A DNA stretch of 64,000 nt from Flammeovirga sp. OC4 (lineage in GTDB: Bacteria; Bacteroidota; Bacteroidia; Cytophagales; Flammeovirgaceae): assembly GCF_000812565.1 (NCBI RefSeq), contig NZ_JTAM01000001.1, positions 1-64,000 of the forward strand, written 5' to 3'. Under the pieces are notes generated by a model. That model did no database searches. It was given only the letters and a program-made list of their open reading frames with translations, and was not told the DNA's origin. This document shows, piece after piece, positions 25,789-35,245 of the stretch (within the stretch, counting starts at the first letter, position 1; each line of letters starts with the position of its first letter). A program made the position numbers and the translations under genes.

Positions 25789-26622
25789 TTAGAAGTGATT
25801 TTCTTTTTCTAACTCAATATCTCGAATGCTTGAACGTATTAAATTCATTTTAGACAGCATCCCTCCCGACAAAAACTTTACAAACCAATTTTCCTTTAGT
25901 TCAAGTGTCTTAAAAATTTCGTTCTCATTCAAACCTTTCTGATATAATTCATAAACGGAAGAGTAAGCAGATTCTAAGAAATTTAATTTTTCTCTAAGCT
26001 TCACTTTCGGGTTTTTCAATTGTGGATTATGATTGCAAAACATGACCTTGAAATCATAATTCAATATTTTTTTGATTGATGTTATTTGTTGTGCGATACT
26101 TTCACTATTCAAAAAATAACCGATATACGAGTTAATATAGAGATCTGCTGAAAACAACCATTTTTTATCCGGTTCATATAAGGCGACCATATCAGATGCA
26201 TGCCCTGGAATTGGAATAATCTCAAAGTGATGTTCTTTTGTTTGAATATGACCTTCCAAGGGAATCAAATCATGATAAACTTCTCGATCACCCCAAGTTA
26301 TTTTTTGGGCAAAACTCAACGAAGGAGGGCTATGCATTAACGCTGCACACTTTTCGGAACTGTAAATAGGACATTGAAATTTTTCTTTTAGAGGTATAAT
26401 ATTCCCTGTATGATCTTCATGGTGATGCGTTATAAAGACCTGTTCAATGGGCAAATCATCCAGACTTTTGAGCAGTACTTTTCTAACTTTACTTTGTCCT
26501 GTATCAATCAAAAGACCATCAATAAAATAGACATAAGCAGAGAGTTTGGGTTTCCCGAAAGGGTGATATCCAAATCGATAACCCTTTACATTTTCATAGT
26601 TTAGTTCTTCAGTAGTAATCAT
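25789..26622 (-). CDS. MBL-fold metallo-hydrolase
   Basis: A 277-residue metallo-beta-lactamase-fold enzyme with the zinc motif 'VFITHHHEDHTGN' (about 58-70), 'IPIPGHASDMVALYEPDKKWLFSADLYI' (His and bridging Asp) and 'MFCNHNPQLKNP' for the last His. The C-terminal helical extension (about 205-277) suits the glyoxalase II/LACTB2-like subgroup that cleaves thioesters or nucleic-acid ends; the substrate is not evident. Its start codon lies directly beside a long inverted repeat (26624-26711) that also contains the stop of the upstream quinone reductase gene, so its translation may depend on that structure. Confidence 0.85.
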   Translation of the reverse strand: MITTEELNYENVKGYRFGYHPFGKPKLSAYVYFIDGLLIDTGQSKVRKVLLKSLDDLPIEQVFITHHHEDHTGNIIPLKEKFQCPIYSSEKCAALMHSPPSLSFAQKITWGDREVYHDLIPLEGHIQTKEHHFEIIPIPGHASDMVALYEPDKKWLFSADLYINSYIGYFLNSESIAQQITSIKKILNYDFKVMFCNHNPQLKNPKVKLREKLNFLESAYSSVYELYQKGLNENEIFKTLELKENWFVKFLSGGMLSKMNLIRSSIRDIELEKENHF

Positions 26623-26623
26623 T

Positions 26624-26711
26624 TTAGGTGTTGTTTATTCATTTCAATTCTCAATAAACGAAATTATCATTAGAATTAAAATGAATAAACATTTTTGCAA
26701 TAAACACCTAA
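26624..26711. repeat. Long inverted repeat between qor-like and MBL genes
   Basis: Outer arms TTAGGTGTT (26624-26632) and AACACCTAA (26703-26711), inner arms TTTATTCATTTcAATTCT and AGAATTaAAATGAATAAA. It fills the whole 85-bp spacer, ending at the stop of the upstream gene and 1 bp from the start codon of the downstream gene. Confidence 0.75.
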
Positions 26712-27667
26712 GGGGTAAGTAAAACTTTACTTGAGCTTTGGCCTCCCTCTAAATATTCATGTGCTTTCATACCATCAGAAAGTTTAAAAGTAACAGGTTC
26801 TTTGATTTTGACAACACCTTTTTCTATCAATTCAAAAAGAGCATTTGCTCTTGTCACCCTCTCTTCATGACTTACTAAATAACTCCAAAGATCTCCACCT
26901 GTGAGAGTTTTACTGGTATCCATGAGCATTCTCGGATCAATAGCCACTGGATCTCCTCCACTCATGCCATAAAATACAACTGTGCCTGTATCTTTAGTGA
27001 CTTCAAAAGAATCCATGATTGTAGCTCCTACACTATCATAAACGACATCGACTCCTTTTCCGTCAGTAATTTCTTTTACTTTATTTACCCAATCATCATC
27101 CAATTGCAATGCATGATCTGCTTTGATCTCCAATATAGTCTGAAGTTTCTTTTCACTTCGAGTGAGTCCAATGACTTTAGCCCCTTTTGATTTACAGATT
27201 TGAGATAAAATTTGTCCCACTCCCCCCGAAGCGGCGTGAATTAATACCGTCTCGCCTTCACTCACTGCATAACTATCATTCGCCAAATAATGAGCTGTAA
27301 GGCCTTGTAATAAAACTGAGGCGGCCAATGAATAGTCAACCTTCTCAGAAATAGGAATTACATGATCTTCTGGTACAACAATATATTCTGCATTTGCAAA
27401 GGGAACATCAGTGTAAGCAATCCTATCTCCCACTTTATATTTATCAGAATTTGATTCAACCACTATCCCAGCACCTTCATATCCTGCAATAAATGGTGGT
27501 TGACCTTTTAAATGATAGTTTCCTTTTCTTCTGTAGATGTCAGCAAAATTCAGTCCGATGGCTTTATTCTCCACCAACACTTCATTGGTTTTGATTTCTG
27601 GTTTTGGCACCTCCATGTATTCTAATACCTCAGGTCCACCAAAAGATGAAAAAGTAAGTGCTTTCAT
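26708..27667 (-). CDS. Zeta-crystallin-type NADPH:quinone oxidoreductase
   Basis: A 319-residue member of the MDR superfamily without zinc ligands. Visible features are the N-terminal GroES-like domain ('NEVLVENKAIGLNFADIYRRKGNY', 'FIAGYEGAGIVVE'), the nucleotide-binding 'VLIHAASGGVGQILSQICKSKGAKVIGL' (A-A-x-G-G-V-G, typical for NADPH-preferring quinone reductases), and 'DGKGVDVVYDSVG'. It would reduce quinones or alkenals by one- or two-electron transfer in the cytoplasm. It is followed by the MBL hydrolase gene across a hairpin spacer, so an operon with attenuation is possible. Confidence 0.9.
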   Translation of the reverse strand: MKALTFSSFGGPEVLEYMEVPKPEIKTNEVLVENKAIGLNFADIYRRKGNYHLKGQPPFIAGYEGAGIVVESNSDKYKVGDRIAYTDVPFANAEYIVVPEDHVIPISEKVDYSLAASVLLQGLTAHYLANDSYAVSEGETVLIHAASGGVGQILSQICKSKGAKVIGLTRSEKKLQTILEIKADHALQLDDDWVNKVKEITDGKGVDVVYDSVGATIMDSFEVTKDTGTVVFYGMSGGDPVAIDPRMLMDTSKTLTGGDLWSYLVSHEERVTRANALFELIEKGVVKIKEPVTFKLSDGMKAHEYLEGGQSSSKVLLTP

Positions 27668-27695
27668 TAGTATATTTATTCGATTGGAAGTAAAA

Positions 27696-27724
27696 AAAGT
27701 ATACCATGGTTATTGATATACTTT
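27696..27724 (-). terminator. Possible terminator after the 27799-28440 gene
   Basis: Stem AAAGTATA / TATACTTT with a T7 run on the minus strand, between the gene ending at 27799 and the start of the quinone reductase gene. Confidence 0.5.
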
Positions 27725-27798
27725 ATGCGAATGCAATACTAATAAAATTTAGAATTTGAACCTATAGAACTGGATCGAAGAAATTCATGCTTCAATGA

Positions 27799-28440
27799 TT
27801 ACGAGACATTCTTTTTTTGTTGAAGTTGTATTGCCCTTATCCCCGCAAATGCACCCCAAGTGGATATACACATAAAGAATGGGGGAATCATACTACTCAG
27901 CACTTCTTTCCCATATACAACTGACATATAAATGATTAGTACCAAGTAAGCCAAACAAAATATCCCCATACCATTGACGAGTAATTTTGAAAGTATTTTT
28001 TGCTTGGCACCTAATTTAAGCTCTTTTATAACCTCATTAAAGTGTTGAATAAAATCATCATAGCTTTCTTGAACTGAAGGTGACTTTTTAGGTGGATGAA
28101 ATAAAAAGCTTAGGTTTTTGAACTTTAGGTGAAGTGGATTTTTTTCTCCTGACATTACTGATGCCCTTCTAAACTCATAACGCTCCAAGTCTTTAAAACT
28201 CATCTTTTGCCCATTAATAGAGATACTTTCTTTGTCTAACTCAATCTTTAAATCCACCCAATGTATTTTACTAAAATTCAAGTAATAGAGAATACATAGA
28301 AGAGCGAGTACCAGTAGCATTGATAAAGTATACACATTTAATCCATAGATAAGAGGAAAAAATAATGAGGGGCAAAACACGGCCATAGAAAAATAAAATA
28401 CAGACATTGGGTATTTGATAGAGTGAAAGTTGTAAGTCAT
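27799..28440 (-). CDS. Membrane protein of unknown function
   Basis: A 213-residue protein with two hydrophobic hairpins: TM segments near 15-35 and 37-52, a cytoplasmic PH-like stretch (about 55-150; 'HWVDLKIELDKESISINGQKMSFKDLERYEFRRA..MSGEKNPLHLKFKNLSFLFHPP'), then two more TM segments near 155-177 and 182-203. The layout of a TM pair followed by a bPH-like domain is common in small Bacteroidota membrane proteins; the PH assignment is only from the strand pattern. A palindromic hairpin lies just upstream (28476-28511). Confidence 0.65.
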   Translation of the reverse strand: MTYNFHSIKYPMSVFYFSMAVFCPSLFFPLIYGLNVYTLSMLLVLALLCILYYLNFSKIHWVDLKIELDKESISINGQKMSFKDLERYEFRRASVMSGEKNPLHLKFKNLSFLFHPPKKSPSVQESYDDFIQHFNEVIKELKLGAKQKILSKLLVNGMGIFCLAYLVLIIYMSVVYGKEVLSSMIPPFFMCISTWGAFAGIRAIQLQQKKNVS

Positions 28441-28475
28441 TTTTGGTTTAATTTTATAGATTTTAGTTTATAAAA

Positions 28476-28511
28476 AATAACATGTTACAAAATAAATTAT
28501 AACATGTTATT
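28476..28511. terminator. Palindromic hairpin, terminator or operator
   Basis: Arms AATAACATGTTA (28476-28487) and TAACATGTTATT (28500-28511). Each contains the self-complementary TAACATGTTA and the two are 22 bp apart. On the minus strand a T6 run follows, suiting a terminator for the esterase gene, but two identical palindromes two helical turns apart upstream of the 28440 start also suit a dimer-binding operator. Confidence 0.5.
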
Positions 28512-28531
28512 TACCTAAATAATAATCAAAT

Positions 28532-29407
28532 TTAATACTGATGGAAAGACTTCGTGACAAATTCTAAGACTGTTGGTAAGGCACTTCTCCAATAACTCCA
28601 ATTGTGTCCTCCATCTCTCATTCTAAATTCATGAGGGATCTTTTTATTCGTCATCAAGATATGCATTTTACTATTGTCAATTGATAGATGGTCGTCATCT
28701 CCACAGTCAATATACCAACGGATTCTGTTGTTCCACTCTATTTTTTCAGGAAGCTGTTCCATCAAAACTAAAGGATTGTTTTTGTCATAATGGGCTTGAA
28801 TTTCTTTCTTTGATTTACCATCATAATAAGGAGCCATTTCCTTTTTCCTTTGCTCATAATTAGCTTCTCCAAACCAAGCACTCAAAGGACAAGCCGCTGC
28901 AAATAATTCAGGATGACGTAATGCATAAATGAAAGTTCCTCCACCTCCCATGCTCAACCCTGCAATGGCACGATAACGCTTTTCATTCCTTGTTCTGTAA
29001 GTCGCTTCAATATGAGGCATCAATTCTTTAAAAAAGAAATCCTCATAATTCCACTTTCCATCAATATTGTTCGTATAACCTATTCGATCTGTATCAGCAT
29101 CTGGCATTACAATGATCATTGGTGTTGCTGTACCTTCCTTTATGGCTTGATCAGTGATACGTTGAACCTCTCCAAACTGTACCCAACCTGTATGGTTATC
29201 ACTATAACCATGCAGCAAATACAACACCGGATAACTTCTATCTGAAGTCTCATAACCTTCTGGTAAATAGATGGAATACTTCTTCTCTACTCCCAAAATA
29301 TCACTTTTAACAACTTTCGTTTCAAAGACTTTTGATGTTTGGCTGAAAAGTGAAAATGGTAATGACAAAAGAGATAGTGTTAATAATATTTTTAAGTAGT
29401 AATTCAT
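28532..29407 (-). CDS. Exported esterase D-type hydrolase
   Basis: The start at 29407 (MNYYLKILLTLSLLSLPFSLFSQ) gives a signal peptide; the longer frame to 29431 adds eight residues ahead of it. The mature protein is a single-domain alpha/beta hydrolase of the putative esterase (PF00756-like) family: 'KKYSIYLPEGYETSDRSYPVLYLLHGYSDNHTGW', nucleophile 'AIAGLSMGGGGTFIYAL', acid in 'WYIDCGDDDHLSI' and His in 'HEFRMRDGGHNWSYWRSALP'. Relatives include S-formylglutathione hydrolase, feruloyl esterase and siderophore esterases; periplasmic export suggests a xylan- or siderophore-ester substrate. The left end of a MITE-like repeat lies 13 bp upstream. Confidence 0.88.
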   Translation of the reverse strand: MNYYLKILLTLSLLSLPFSLFSQTSKVFETKVVKSDILGVEKKYSIYLPEGYETSDRSYPVLYLLHGYSDNHTGWVQFGEVQRITDQAIKEGTATPMIIVMPDADTDRIGYTNNIDGKWNYEDFFFKELMPHIEATYRTRNEKRYRAIAGLSMGGGGTFIYALRHPELFAAACPLSAWFGEANYEQRKKEMAPYYDGKSKKEIQAHYDKNNPLVLMEQLPEKIEWNNRIRWYIDCGDDDHLSIDNSKMHILMTNKKIPHEFRMRDGGHNWSYWRSALPTVLEFVTKSFHQY

Positions 29408-29420
29408 TCGTTTGTAATTG

Positions 29421-29585
29421 ATACGTACCAAGACAAAATTATTTAATACTAATTCATTTTATTGTTTTGCAGTTACTTCCTTCAAAAAACGGTAAATAGA
29501 ATTACTATTGATACGTTTTTTAGTGTGGTACTCACAAAAAAATAATTAAGCGTTAATGATAATCAATTTTTGGATTAGTACTTAA
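29421..29585. repeat. MITE-like element, copy A
   Basis: About 165 bp, related along its length to 38779-38936. Shared blocks include 'TTACTTCCTTCAAAAAAC' and 'TACGTTTTTTAG' and the right end 'GTACTTAA'. The left terminal repeat is more decayed than in copy B. Confidence 0.6.
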
Positions 29586-29657
29586 GTTTTAAAAACTTGA
29601 ATCTAAATAGTTTTGCGTAACGGGGCAAGAATTAAAAAATTCTGACGATATAAAAAA

Positions 29658-29688
29658 AGGAGCGCCGTAATCGCAAACGGCACCCCCT
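29658..29688 (-). terminator. Terminator of the methylmalonyl-CoA operon
   Basis: On the minus strand GGGGTGCCGT pairs with ACGGCGCTCC (G-U pairs allowed) and is followed by T7. It lies about 40 bp past the mutB stop. Confidence 0.75.
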
Positions 29689-29726
29689 CATTATCTCACA
29701 AATTATATTTGGTATATAATTTCAGC

Positions 29727-31877
29727 TTAACCTTCCACTTCATCTTCTTGTAAAAGTAACGTAAGTACTTTCTTCGCTGAATATGGAACTCTAGTACCAG
29801 GTCCGAAGATCGCTGCTACTTTGTTGTCATAAAGGAATTGGTAATCTTGCTCTGGAATTACACCACCTGCAAATACCATGATATCCTCACGACCTAATCG
29901 TGCTAACTCTTCAATTAATTGAGGAATTAACGTTTTGTGACCTGCTGCTAATGATGATGCACCTACACAGTCTACATCATTTTCAGCTGCTTGACGAGCC
30001 ACTTCTTCTGGAGTCTGGAACAATGGTCCCATATCCACGTCGAATCCGATGTCTGCGAATGAAGTTGCAATTACTTTTGCACCTCTATCGTGACCATCTT
30101 GACCCATCTTAGCGATCATTACTCTTGGACGTCTACCCTCCAATTTCTCGAATTCATTCGCTAATTCTTTTGCTTCAGCAAACGCTTTGTCACCTGCTAC
30201 CTCATGAGAGTAAACTCCTGAGATATTACGGATTGTAGCTTTGTATCTACCAAAATCTTTTTCCATAGCATCTGAAATTTCACCAAGAGAAGCACGGCAT
30301 CTTGCTGCCTCAACTGCTAACTCTAATAAGTTGCCTTCACCTGTTACTGCTGCTTTTTCGATAGCTTCAAGTGCTGCATTTACTTTATCAGCGTCACGCT
30401 CTTCTCTCATTTTCTTTAAACGAGCAATTTGACCTTCACGAACTACAGAGTTGTCGATTTCTAATACGTCGATTTCAGTCTTCTCATCTGAAATATACTT
30501 ATTTACACCAACAATTGTGTCCTGACCTGAGTCAATACGTGCTTGTTTTCTGGCAGAAGCTTCCTCAATTCTCATTTTCGGAATACCCTTCTCAATTGCT
30601 TTCGCAATACCGCCATGCTCTTCTACTTCTTCGATAAGTTTCCAAGCTTTTTGTGCGATCTCATTCGTCAAGTACTCCACATAGTGTGAACCTGCCCATG
30701 GATCGATTACTTTACAAACGTTCGTCTCGTCTTGGATGTAAAGCTGCGTGTTACGAGCGATACGAGCCGAGAAGTCTGTTGGTAATGCAATTGCCTCATC
30801 TAGTGCGTTGGTGTGCAATGATTGAGTGTGACCCAATGCTGCACCCATTGCTTCAATTGCTGTTCTAGCTACGTTGTTAAAAGGATCCTGCTCCGACAAT
30901 GACCAACCTGAAGTTTGAGAGTGCGTTCTCAAGGCCATTGATTTCGGATTTTTAGGGTTGAATTGTTTTACAATTTTCGCCCAAAGCATACGACCTGCTC
31001 TCATTTTTGCAATCTCCATGAAGTGGTTCATACCGATTGCCCAGAAGAACGATAAACGAGGTGCGAATGCATCAATATCTAATCCAGCTGCTTTACCAGC
31101 TCTTAAGTATTCTAAACCGTCTGCAAGTGTGTAAGCCAACTCGATGTCTGCTGTAGCACCTGCTTCTTGCATGTGGTATCCCGAAATAGAAATAGAGTTG
31201 TATTTCGGCATGTTGTTAGAAGTATAAGAGAAGATATCTGAGATGATTCTCATTGATGGTTTTGGAGGATAGATGTACGTGTTACGTACCATGAATTCCT
31301 TCAAAATATCATTTTGGATCGTACCACTCAATTTCTCTTTTGATACTCCTGATTCCTCAGCTGCAACAATGTAGAAAGCCAATACTGGAATTACCGCACC
31401 GTTCATTGTCATTGATACTGACATTTTATCCAATGGAATATCATTGAATAAAACTTTCATATCTTCTACTGAATCGATCGCAACACCCGCTTTACCTACA
31501 TCACCAACTACACGTGGGTGATCTGAATCGTAACCACGGTGAGTCGCCAAGTCAAAGGCTACTGAAAGACCTTTTTGACCTGCTGCTAAGTTTCTTTTGT
31601 AGAATGCGTTTGACTCCTCTGCTGTAGAGAAACCTGCATACTGACGGATAGTCCAAGGTCTCAAAGCGTACATTGCTGAGTAAGGACCTCTTAAGAATGG
31701 AGGAAGACCTGCTCCGAATTCAAGATGCTCAGCACTTTGAGTATCTTCTTTTGAAAACTTCTGCTTTACTTCGATTCCCTCCGCAGTTGTCCACAGCTTA
31801 CCTTGCTCTTCTACAAGTTTCTCTGCTGAAACAACTTTGATATCATTTATATTTAATTTTGAAAAATCTGGTTTCAT
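29727..31877 (-). CDS. mutB: Methylmalonyl-CoA mutase, large catalytic subunit
   Basis: The 716-residue subunit interconverts succinyl-CoA and (R)-methylmalonyl-CoA with adenosylcobalamin. The TIM-barrel substrate domain (about 30-420) shows '[36 protein letters not shown]' and '[20 protein letters not shown]'. The C-terminal B12 domain (about 580-716) has the base-off motif '[18 protein letters not shown]', with the cobalt-binding His in DGHDRG, and '[17 protein letters not shown]'. It is the last gene of the minus-strand module, 44 bp after mutA. Codon use is that of a highly expressed gene. B12 uptake genes at 43.9-48 kb would supply the cofactor. Confidence 0.97.
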   Translation of the reverse strand: MKPDFSKLNINDIKVVSAEKLVEEQGKLWTTAEGIEVKQKFSKEDTQSAEHLEFGAGLPPFLRGPYSAMYALRPWTIRQYAGFSTAEESNAFYKRNLAAGQKGLSVAFDLATHRGYDSDHPRVVGDVGKAGVAIDSVEDMKVLFNDIPLDKMSVSMTMNGAVIPVLAFYIVAAEESGVSKEKLSGTIQNDILKEFMVRNTYIYPPKPSMRIISDIFSYTSNNMPKYNSISISGYHMQEAGATADIELAYTLADGLEYLRAGKAAGLDIDAFAPRLSFFWAIGMNHFMEIAKMRAGRMLWAKIVKQFNPKNPKSMALRTHSQTSGWSLSEQDPFNNVARTAIEAMGAALGHTQSLHTNALDEAIALPTDFSARIARNTQLYIQDETNVCKVIDPWAGSHYVEYLTNEIAQKAWKLIEEVEEHGGIAKAIEKGIPKMRIEEASARKQARIDSGQDTIVGVNKYISDEKTEIDVLEIDNSVVREGQIARLKKMREERDADKVNAALEAIEKAAVTGEGNLLELAVEAARCRASLGEISDAMEKDFGRYKATIRNISGVYSHEVAGDKAFAEAKELANEFEKLEGRRPRVMIAKMGQDGHDRGAKVIATSFADIGFDVDMGPLFQTPEEVARQAAENDVDCVGASSLAAGHKTLIPQLIEELARLGREDIMVFAGGVIPEQDYQFLYDNKVAAIFGPGTRVPYSAKKVLTLLLQEDEVEG

Positions 31878-31921
31878 TTCCTTCGTTTTTTAAATTGAAA
31901 ACATTAATTCAAGAAGACCAA

Positions 31922-33760
31922 TTAAGCGATCTCTAAATCAGCTTGGAATTGGCTTAACGCTTGAATGGCATTCGTTTTCACATGAACAAATCCATCAACA
32001 CCTGCTTCTGTATAAGCTGCTTCGAATTCACCTGGGAATCCTGCTAAGATTAATTTCTTACCTTTTGCTTCAGAAGCTTTGAATGCTTTAGCAAATGCCG
32101 CTACATGCTCTTGGTATTCTGGATCCGAAGAACACATCACTACGATATCTGCATCTGTTTGGATAGCACCTTGGATTGCCTCTTCTACTGAGTCAAAGAA
32201 TTGCTCTTCAGAGATAAATCCTGCAGTACCGAAGAAGTCCATTGCGAAAGTTGATCTTGCTTTACGCATAGCCAAGTTACCGAACAAAGTATTGAATACT
32301 TTAGGACGAGTACCGCCATCATGAACATATTTCTCAGTCTTAAGACGAAGGTTCTCAAACTGTAGCGTTGCACGTTGTGGTAATAACAATTCTACCTCAG
32401 CCACTGTATCGTGATTTACTGAAACACCTTCCGGGTTCACCACTTCTTGTTGGTTAGGGTATCTGTTCGTACCAACGTAAACACTTCTACGTTGAGCGAT
32501 CAATTTTTCTTTTTGATCTCTTGTTTTTTGGATTAAGCTTTGAATTCCACCTGATTTGAATGAAGCTAAGAAACCGTCTTCTGATTCAATAGTTTGGAAT
32601 AACAATAATGCTGCATCCAATAACTTTTCAGTTAATGTATCAATGTAGTATGATCCTGAAGCAGGGTCAGCTACTTTACCCAAGTAAGCCTCTTCTCTCA
32701 TTAAGTGAGAAATGTTCAAGGCCACTCTTTGAGATTGTGTTGTTGGCTTTTCGTAAGAAGCATTGTGAGCTTCGATATTGATTGCATCAACACCACCTAA
32801 TACCGCAGACATTGCCTCTGTAGTGTTACGAAGCATGTTTACGTTTGGATCATACAATGATTTAGACCAAAGTGAAGAGTTACCAACGATTACGATATTG
32901 CTTGCATCAAAAGACGCATCGTAAAGTTTAGCGATTTCTAAAACTAATAATCTAAATGCTCTGAATTTCGCGATTTCGTGGAAGTAGTCACCTCCTACTG
33001 TCGCTTGGAAAATTACATTGCTTAATACTTCAGTTGGCTCAACGTCAAATTTAGATAATTGATCGATGTACTCAACTAATGTATTTAAAGAGAATGCTAA
33101 CTCTTGAACGTGGTTTGCACCAGCATTAACAAAAGCATCAGAAGCTACTGAGATCACTTTGAAGTTAGGCATTTCAGCAGTGTAAGAAATTAATCTTGAT
33201 AAACGCTGGAATCCTTCCTCATCCATCGCTCCAGTTGTAGTGAAGTCATGAATTGGATCGAAGTTAATGTAACCTGCTACTTTGTCTAAAGAAACACCAT
33301 GGATGTGTAGGTAACCTACATAATCTCTCATTAATGTTCTTGGGTGTTTTACATTTTCAAAACCAATACTGATCATCTCAATACTGATTCCTTTTAATGC
33401 TTGCTCGATGTCGAAGTCTTGAATACTATCTACATCAAACACTAGACCTTCAACACCGCGGTCTAATAAATATAAAGCGTTAGTGTTTACTTCAGCATTA
33501 TCTTTACCAACTACTCTCTGGAATGATTTCCAATCCATTCCTTCGTTTTCGTTTGACGGTAAGATATTCTTTAGTTCACTTAAAATTTCGGATTTATTTT
33601 CTCTATCCTCAGAGTTAAAGTATGGAGGAATTGTCATTCCGTTTTCAGTTTTCCATACTAGCTTTTTGTCGAAGTCAGCTCCTTTTAGGTCAGTGATAAC
33701 TTTTTCTTTCCAAGTCTCTTTACTGATCGGCTCGAAGTCTGAAAATAATTTTTCAGCCAT
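31922..33760 (-). CDS. mutA: Methylmalonyl-CoA mutase, small subunit
   Basis: A 612-residue non-catalytic partner of MutB. The start at 33760 (MAEKLFSDFEPISKETWKEKVITDLKGADFDKKLVWKTE) is preferred; a longer frame to 33793 adds 11 residues not typical of the family. It keeps the mutase barrel ('ISVASDAFVNAGANHVQELAFSL', 'GGVDAINIEAHNASYEKPTTQSQRVALNISHLM'), but the C-terminal Rossmann-like domain lacks the DxHxxG cobalamin motif, as expected for the small subunit. The 144-bp gap before it carries a perfect 10-bp-arm palindrome (33814-33835), so this gene may have its own control point. Confidence 0.95.
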   Translation of the reverse strand: MAEKLFSDFEPISKETWKEKVITDLKGADFDKKLVWKTENGMTIPPYFNSEDRENKSEILSELKNILPSNENEGMDWKSFQRVVGKDNAEVNTNALYLLDRGVEGLVFDVDSIQDFDIEQALKGISIEMISIGFENVKHPRTLMRDYVGYLHIHGVSLDKVAGYINFDPIHDFTTTGAMDEEGFQRLSRLISYTAEMPNFKVISVASDAFVNAGANHVQELAFSLNTLVEYIDQLSKFDVEPTEVLSNVIFQATVGGDYFHEIAKFRAFRLLVLEIAKLYDASFDASNIVIVGNSSLWSKSLYDPNVNMLRNTTEAMSAVLGGVDAINIEAHNASYEKPTTQSQRVALNISHLMREEAYLGKVADPASGSYYIDTLTEKLLDAALLLFQTIESEDGFLASFKSGGIQSLIQKTRDQKEKLIAQRRSVYVGTNRYPNQQEVVNPEGVSVNHDTVAEVELLLPQRATLQFENLRLKTEKYVHDGGTRPKVFNTLFGNLAMRKARSTFAMDFFGTAGFISEEQFFDSVEEAIQGAIQTDADIVVMCSSDPEYQEHVAAFAKAFKASEAKGKKLILAGFPGEFEAAYTEAGVDGFVHVKTNAIQALSQFQADLEIA

Positions 33761-33813
33761 ATTTATGTAATTTTGTGTGTATTGGTGATACAATAATAAA
33801 ACAAATCTCTTGG

Positions 33814-33835
33814 ACTATACCAATTTTGGTATAGT
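33814..33835. promoter_or_regulatory. Perfect palindrome upstream of mutA
   Basis: Arms ACTATACCAA and TTGGTATAGT separated by 2 bp, 54 bases before the mutA start. It may be an operator or an RNA hairpin. A second imperfect stem, TGTTTGAAGTC/GGCTCCAAACA, spans 33842-33882. Confidence 0.5.
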
Positions 33836-33904
33836 TGAGCATGTTTGAAGTCCATGTCCGGCTAAAGTATTGGCTCCAAACATACTCTTATCGCTATTGG
33901 AGAA

Positions 33905-35218
33905 TTACATCCCTCCAACTTGCTGGAAGTAAGACAGGAAGCTAATCAAAATACCCGCTGCTACTGCTGAACCAATTACACCTGCTACGTTAGGTGCCAT
34001 GGCATGCATCAATAAGTGGTTATTTGAATCGGCTTTTAGTCCTTCCTGCTGTACTACTCTTGCTGAGTCAGGTACTGCAGAAACTCCGGCTGCTCCAATC
34101 AATGGGTTGATTTTGTTATCACCTTTTAAGAATAAGTTCATCATTTTGGCGAAAGCTAACCCTGAGAATGTTGCAATAGCGAAGGCAACGGCACCTAAAG
34201 CGAAGATTTTCAATGAATCTGTAGTAATGAAAACACTTGCTTGAGTAGAGGCACCTACTGTTACTCCTAGTAAGATTGTAATGATGTCGATCATAGAAGT
34301 TCTAGCAGTGTTTGCTAAACGTTCAGTGTGACCTGACTCTTTCAATAAGTTACCGAAGAATAACATACCTAAAAGTGGTAGTGCACTTGGTGAGATAAAT
34401 GTAGTTAAAATTAAACCTACCAATGGGAATAGAATCTTCTCTGTTTTTGTCACCGTTCTTGGTGGCTTCATACGGATTTTTCTTTCCTCTGGCGTTGTCA
34501 TCAAACGCATGATTGGTGGCTGTATCACAGGTACAAGTGCCATGTAAGAGTATGCTGCAATGGCAATTGCTCCTAGTAAGTGCGGTGCTGATTTAGAAGA
34601 AAGGAAGATGGCCGTAGGACCGTCAGCTCCACCAATAATACCGATGGCTGCTGCTTCACTTAAATCAAATCCTAATGAAATAGCACCGATGAATGTTAAG
34701 AACACACCTACTTGAGCGGCAGCTCCTAAAAGCATCAATTTCGGATTGGCGATCAAAGAAGTAAAATCGGTCATCGCTCCAATTCCTAAGAAAATAAGCG
34801 GTGGATAAATACCCTTTTCAACACCAAAATATAAGTAACTTAATACTGAACCTTCTTCATAAATACCAATTTGGTTACCTGCTACAAATGGTATGTTACC
34901 AATGATAACACCTGCTCCAATTGGAATCAGTAAAAGTGGTTCGTAATCAAATTTAATAGCTAAAAATATAAATAATAACCCCACACAGATCATTACAAAG
35001 TTTGGCAAAGTCAAGTTTGCAAAACCCGTCATTGACATGAAGTTCATCAGACCGTTCATTGCCAATGCATTAAAATCTTGTGGTGCACCTGTTGCGACTG
35101 CTGCTTGAGTCACTTCACCAATTGTCTGATTTGATAAGCCTGCCGCTGATGCAGCTGCCCATGAAATCATAATGGTTGCAATGGCTCCAAAGACGATAAA
35201 TAAGCGTTTCGTATTCAT
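33905..35218 (-). CDS. mmdB: Sodium-translocating decarboxylase, beta subunit
   Basis: A 437-residue integral membrane subunit (OadB/MmdB/GcdB family) that decarboxylates carboxybiotin and pumps Na+ outward. It has an N-terminal TM segment (about 5-27), a hydrophobic array of about nine TM segments, and the signature 'AAAIGIIGGADGPTAIFLSSK' (the Asp of GADGPT is the Na+/proton site) followed by 'AYSYMALVPVIQPPIMRLMTTPEERKIRM'. A second conserved block is 'NPLIGAAGVSAVPDSARVVQ'. An extra roughly 60-residue N-terminal part with a TM helix is present compared with many homologues. Genes for the biotin carrier, small subunit and carboxyltransferase lie immediately upstream with gaps of 11-27 bp. 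Confidence 0.94.
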   Translation of the reverse strand: MNTKRLFIVFGAIATIMISWAAASAAGLSNQTIGEVTQAAVATGAPQDFNALAMNGLMNFMSMTGFANLTLPNFVMICVGLLFIFLAIKFDYEPLLLIPIGAGVIIGNIPFVAGNQIGIYEEGSVLSYLYFGVEKGIYPPLIFLGIGAMTDFTSLIANPKLMLLGAAAQVGVFLTFIGAISLGFDLSEAAAIGIIGGADGPTAIFLSSKSAPHLLGAIAIAAYSYMALVPVIQPPIMRLMTTPEERKIRMKPPRTVTKTEKILFPLVGLILTTFISPSALPLLGMLFFGNLLKESGHTERLANTARTSMIDIITILLGVTVGASTQASVFITTDSLKIFALGAVAFAIATFSGLAFAKMMNLFLKGDNKINPLIGAAGVSAVPDSARVVQQEGLKADSNNHLLMHAMAPNVAGVIGSAVAAGILISFLSYFQQVGGM

Positions 35219-35245
35219 AATAATTATTGTTTAGAATGAAACCAC

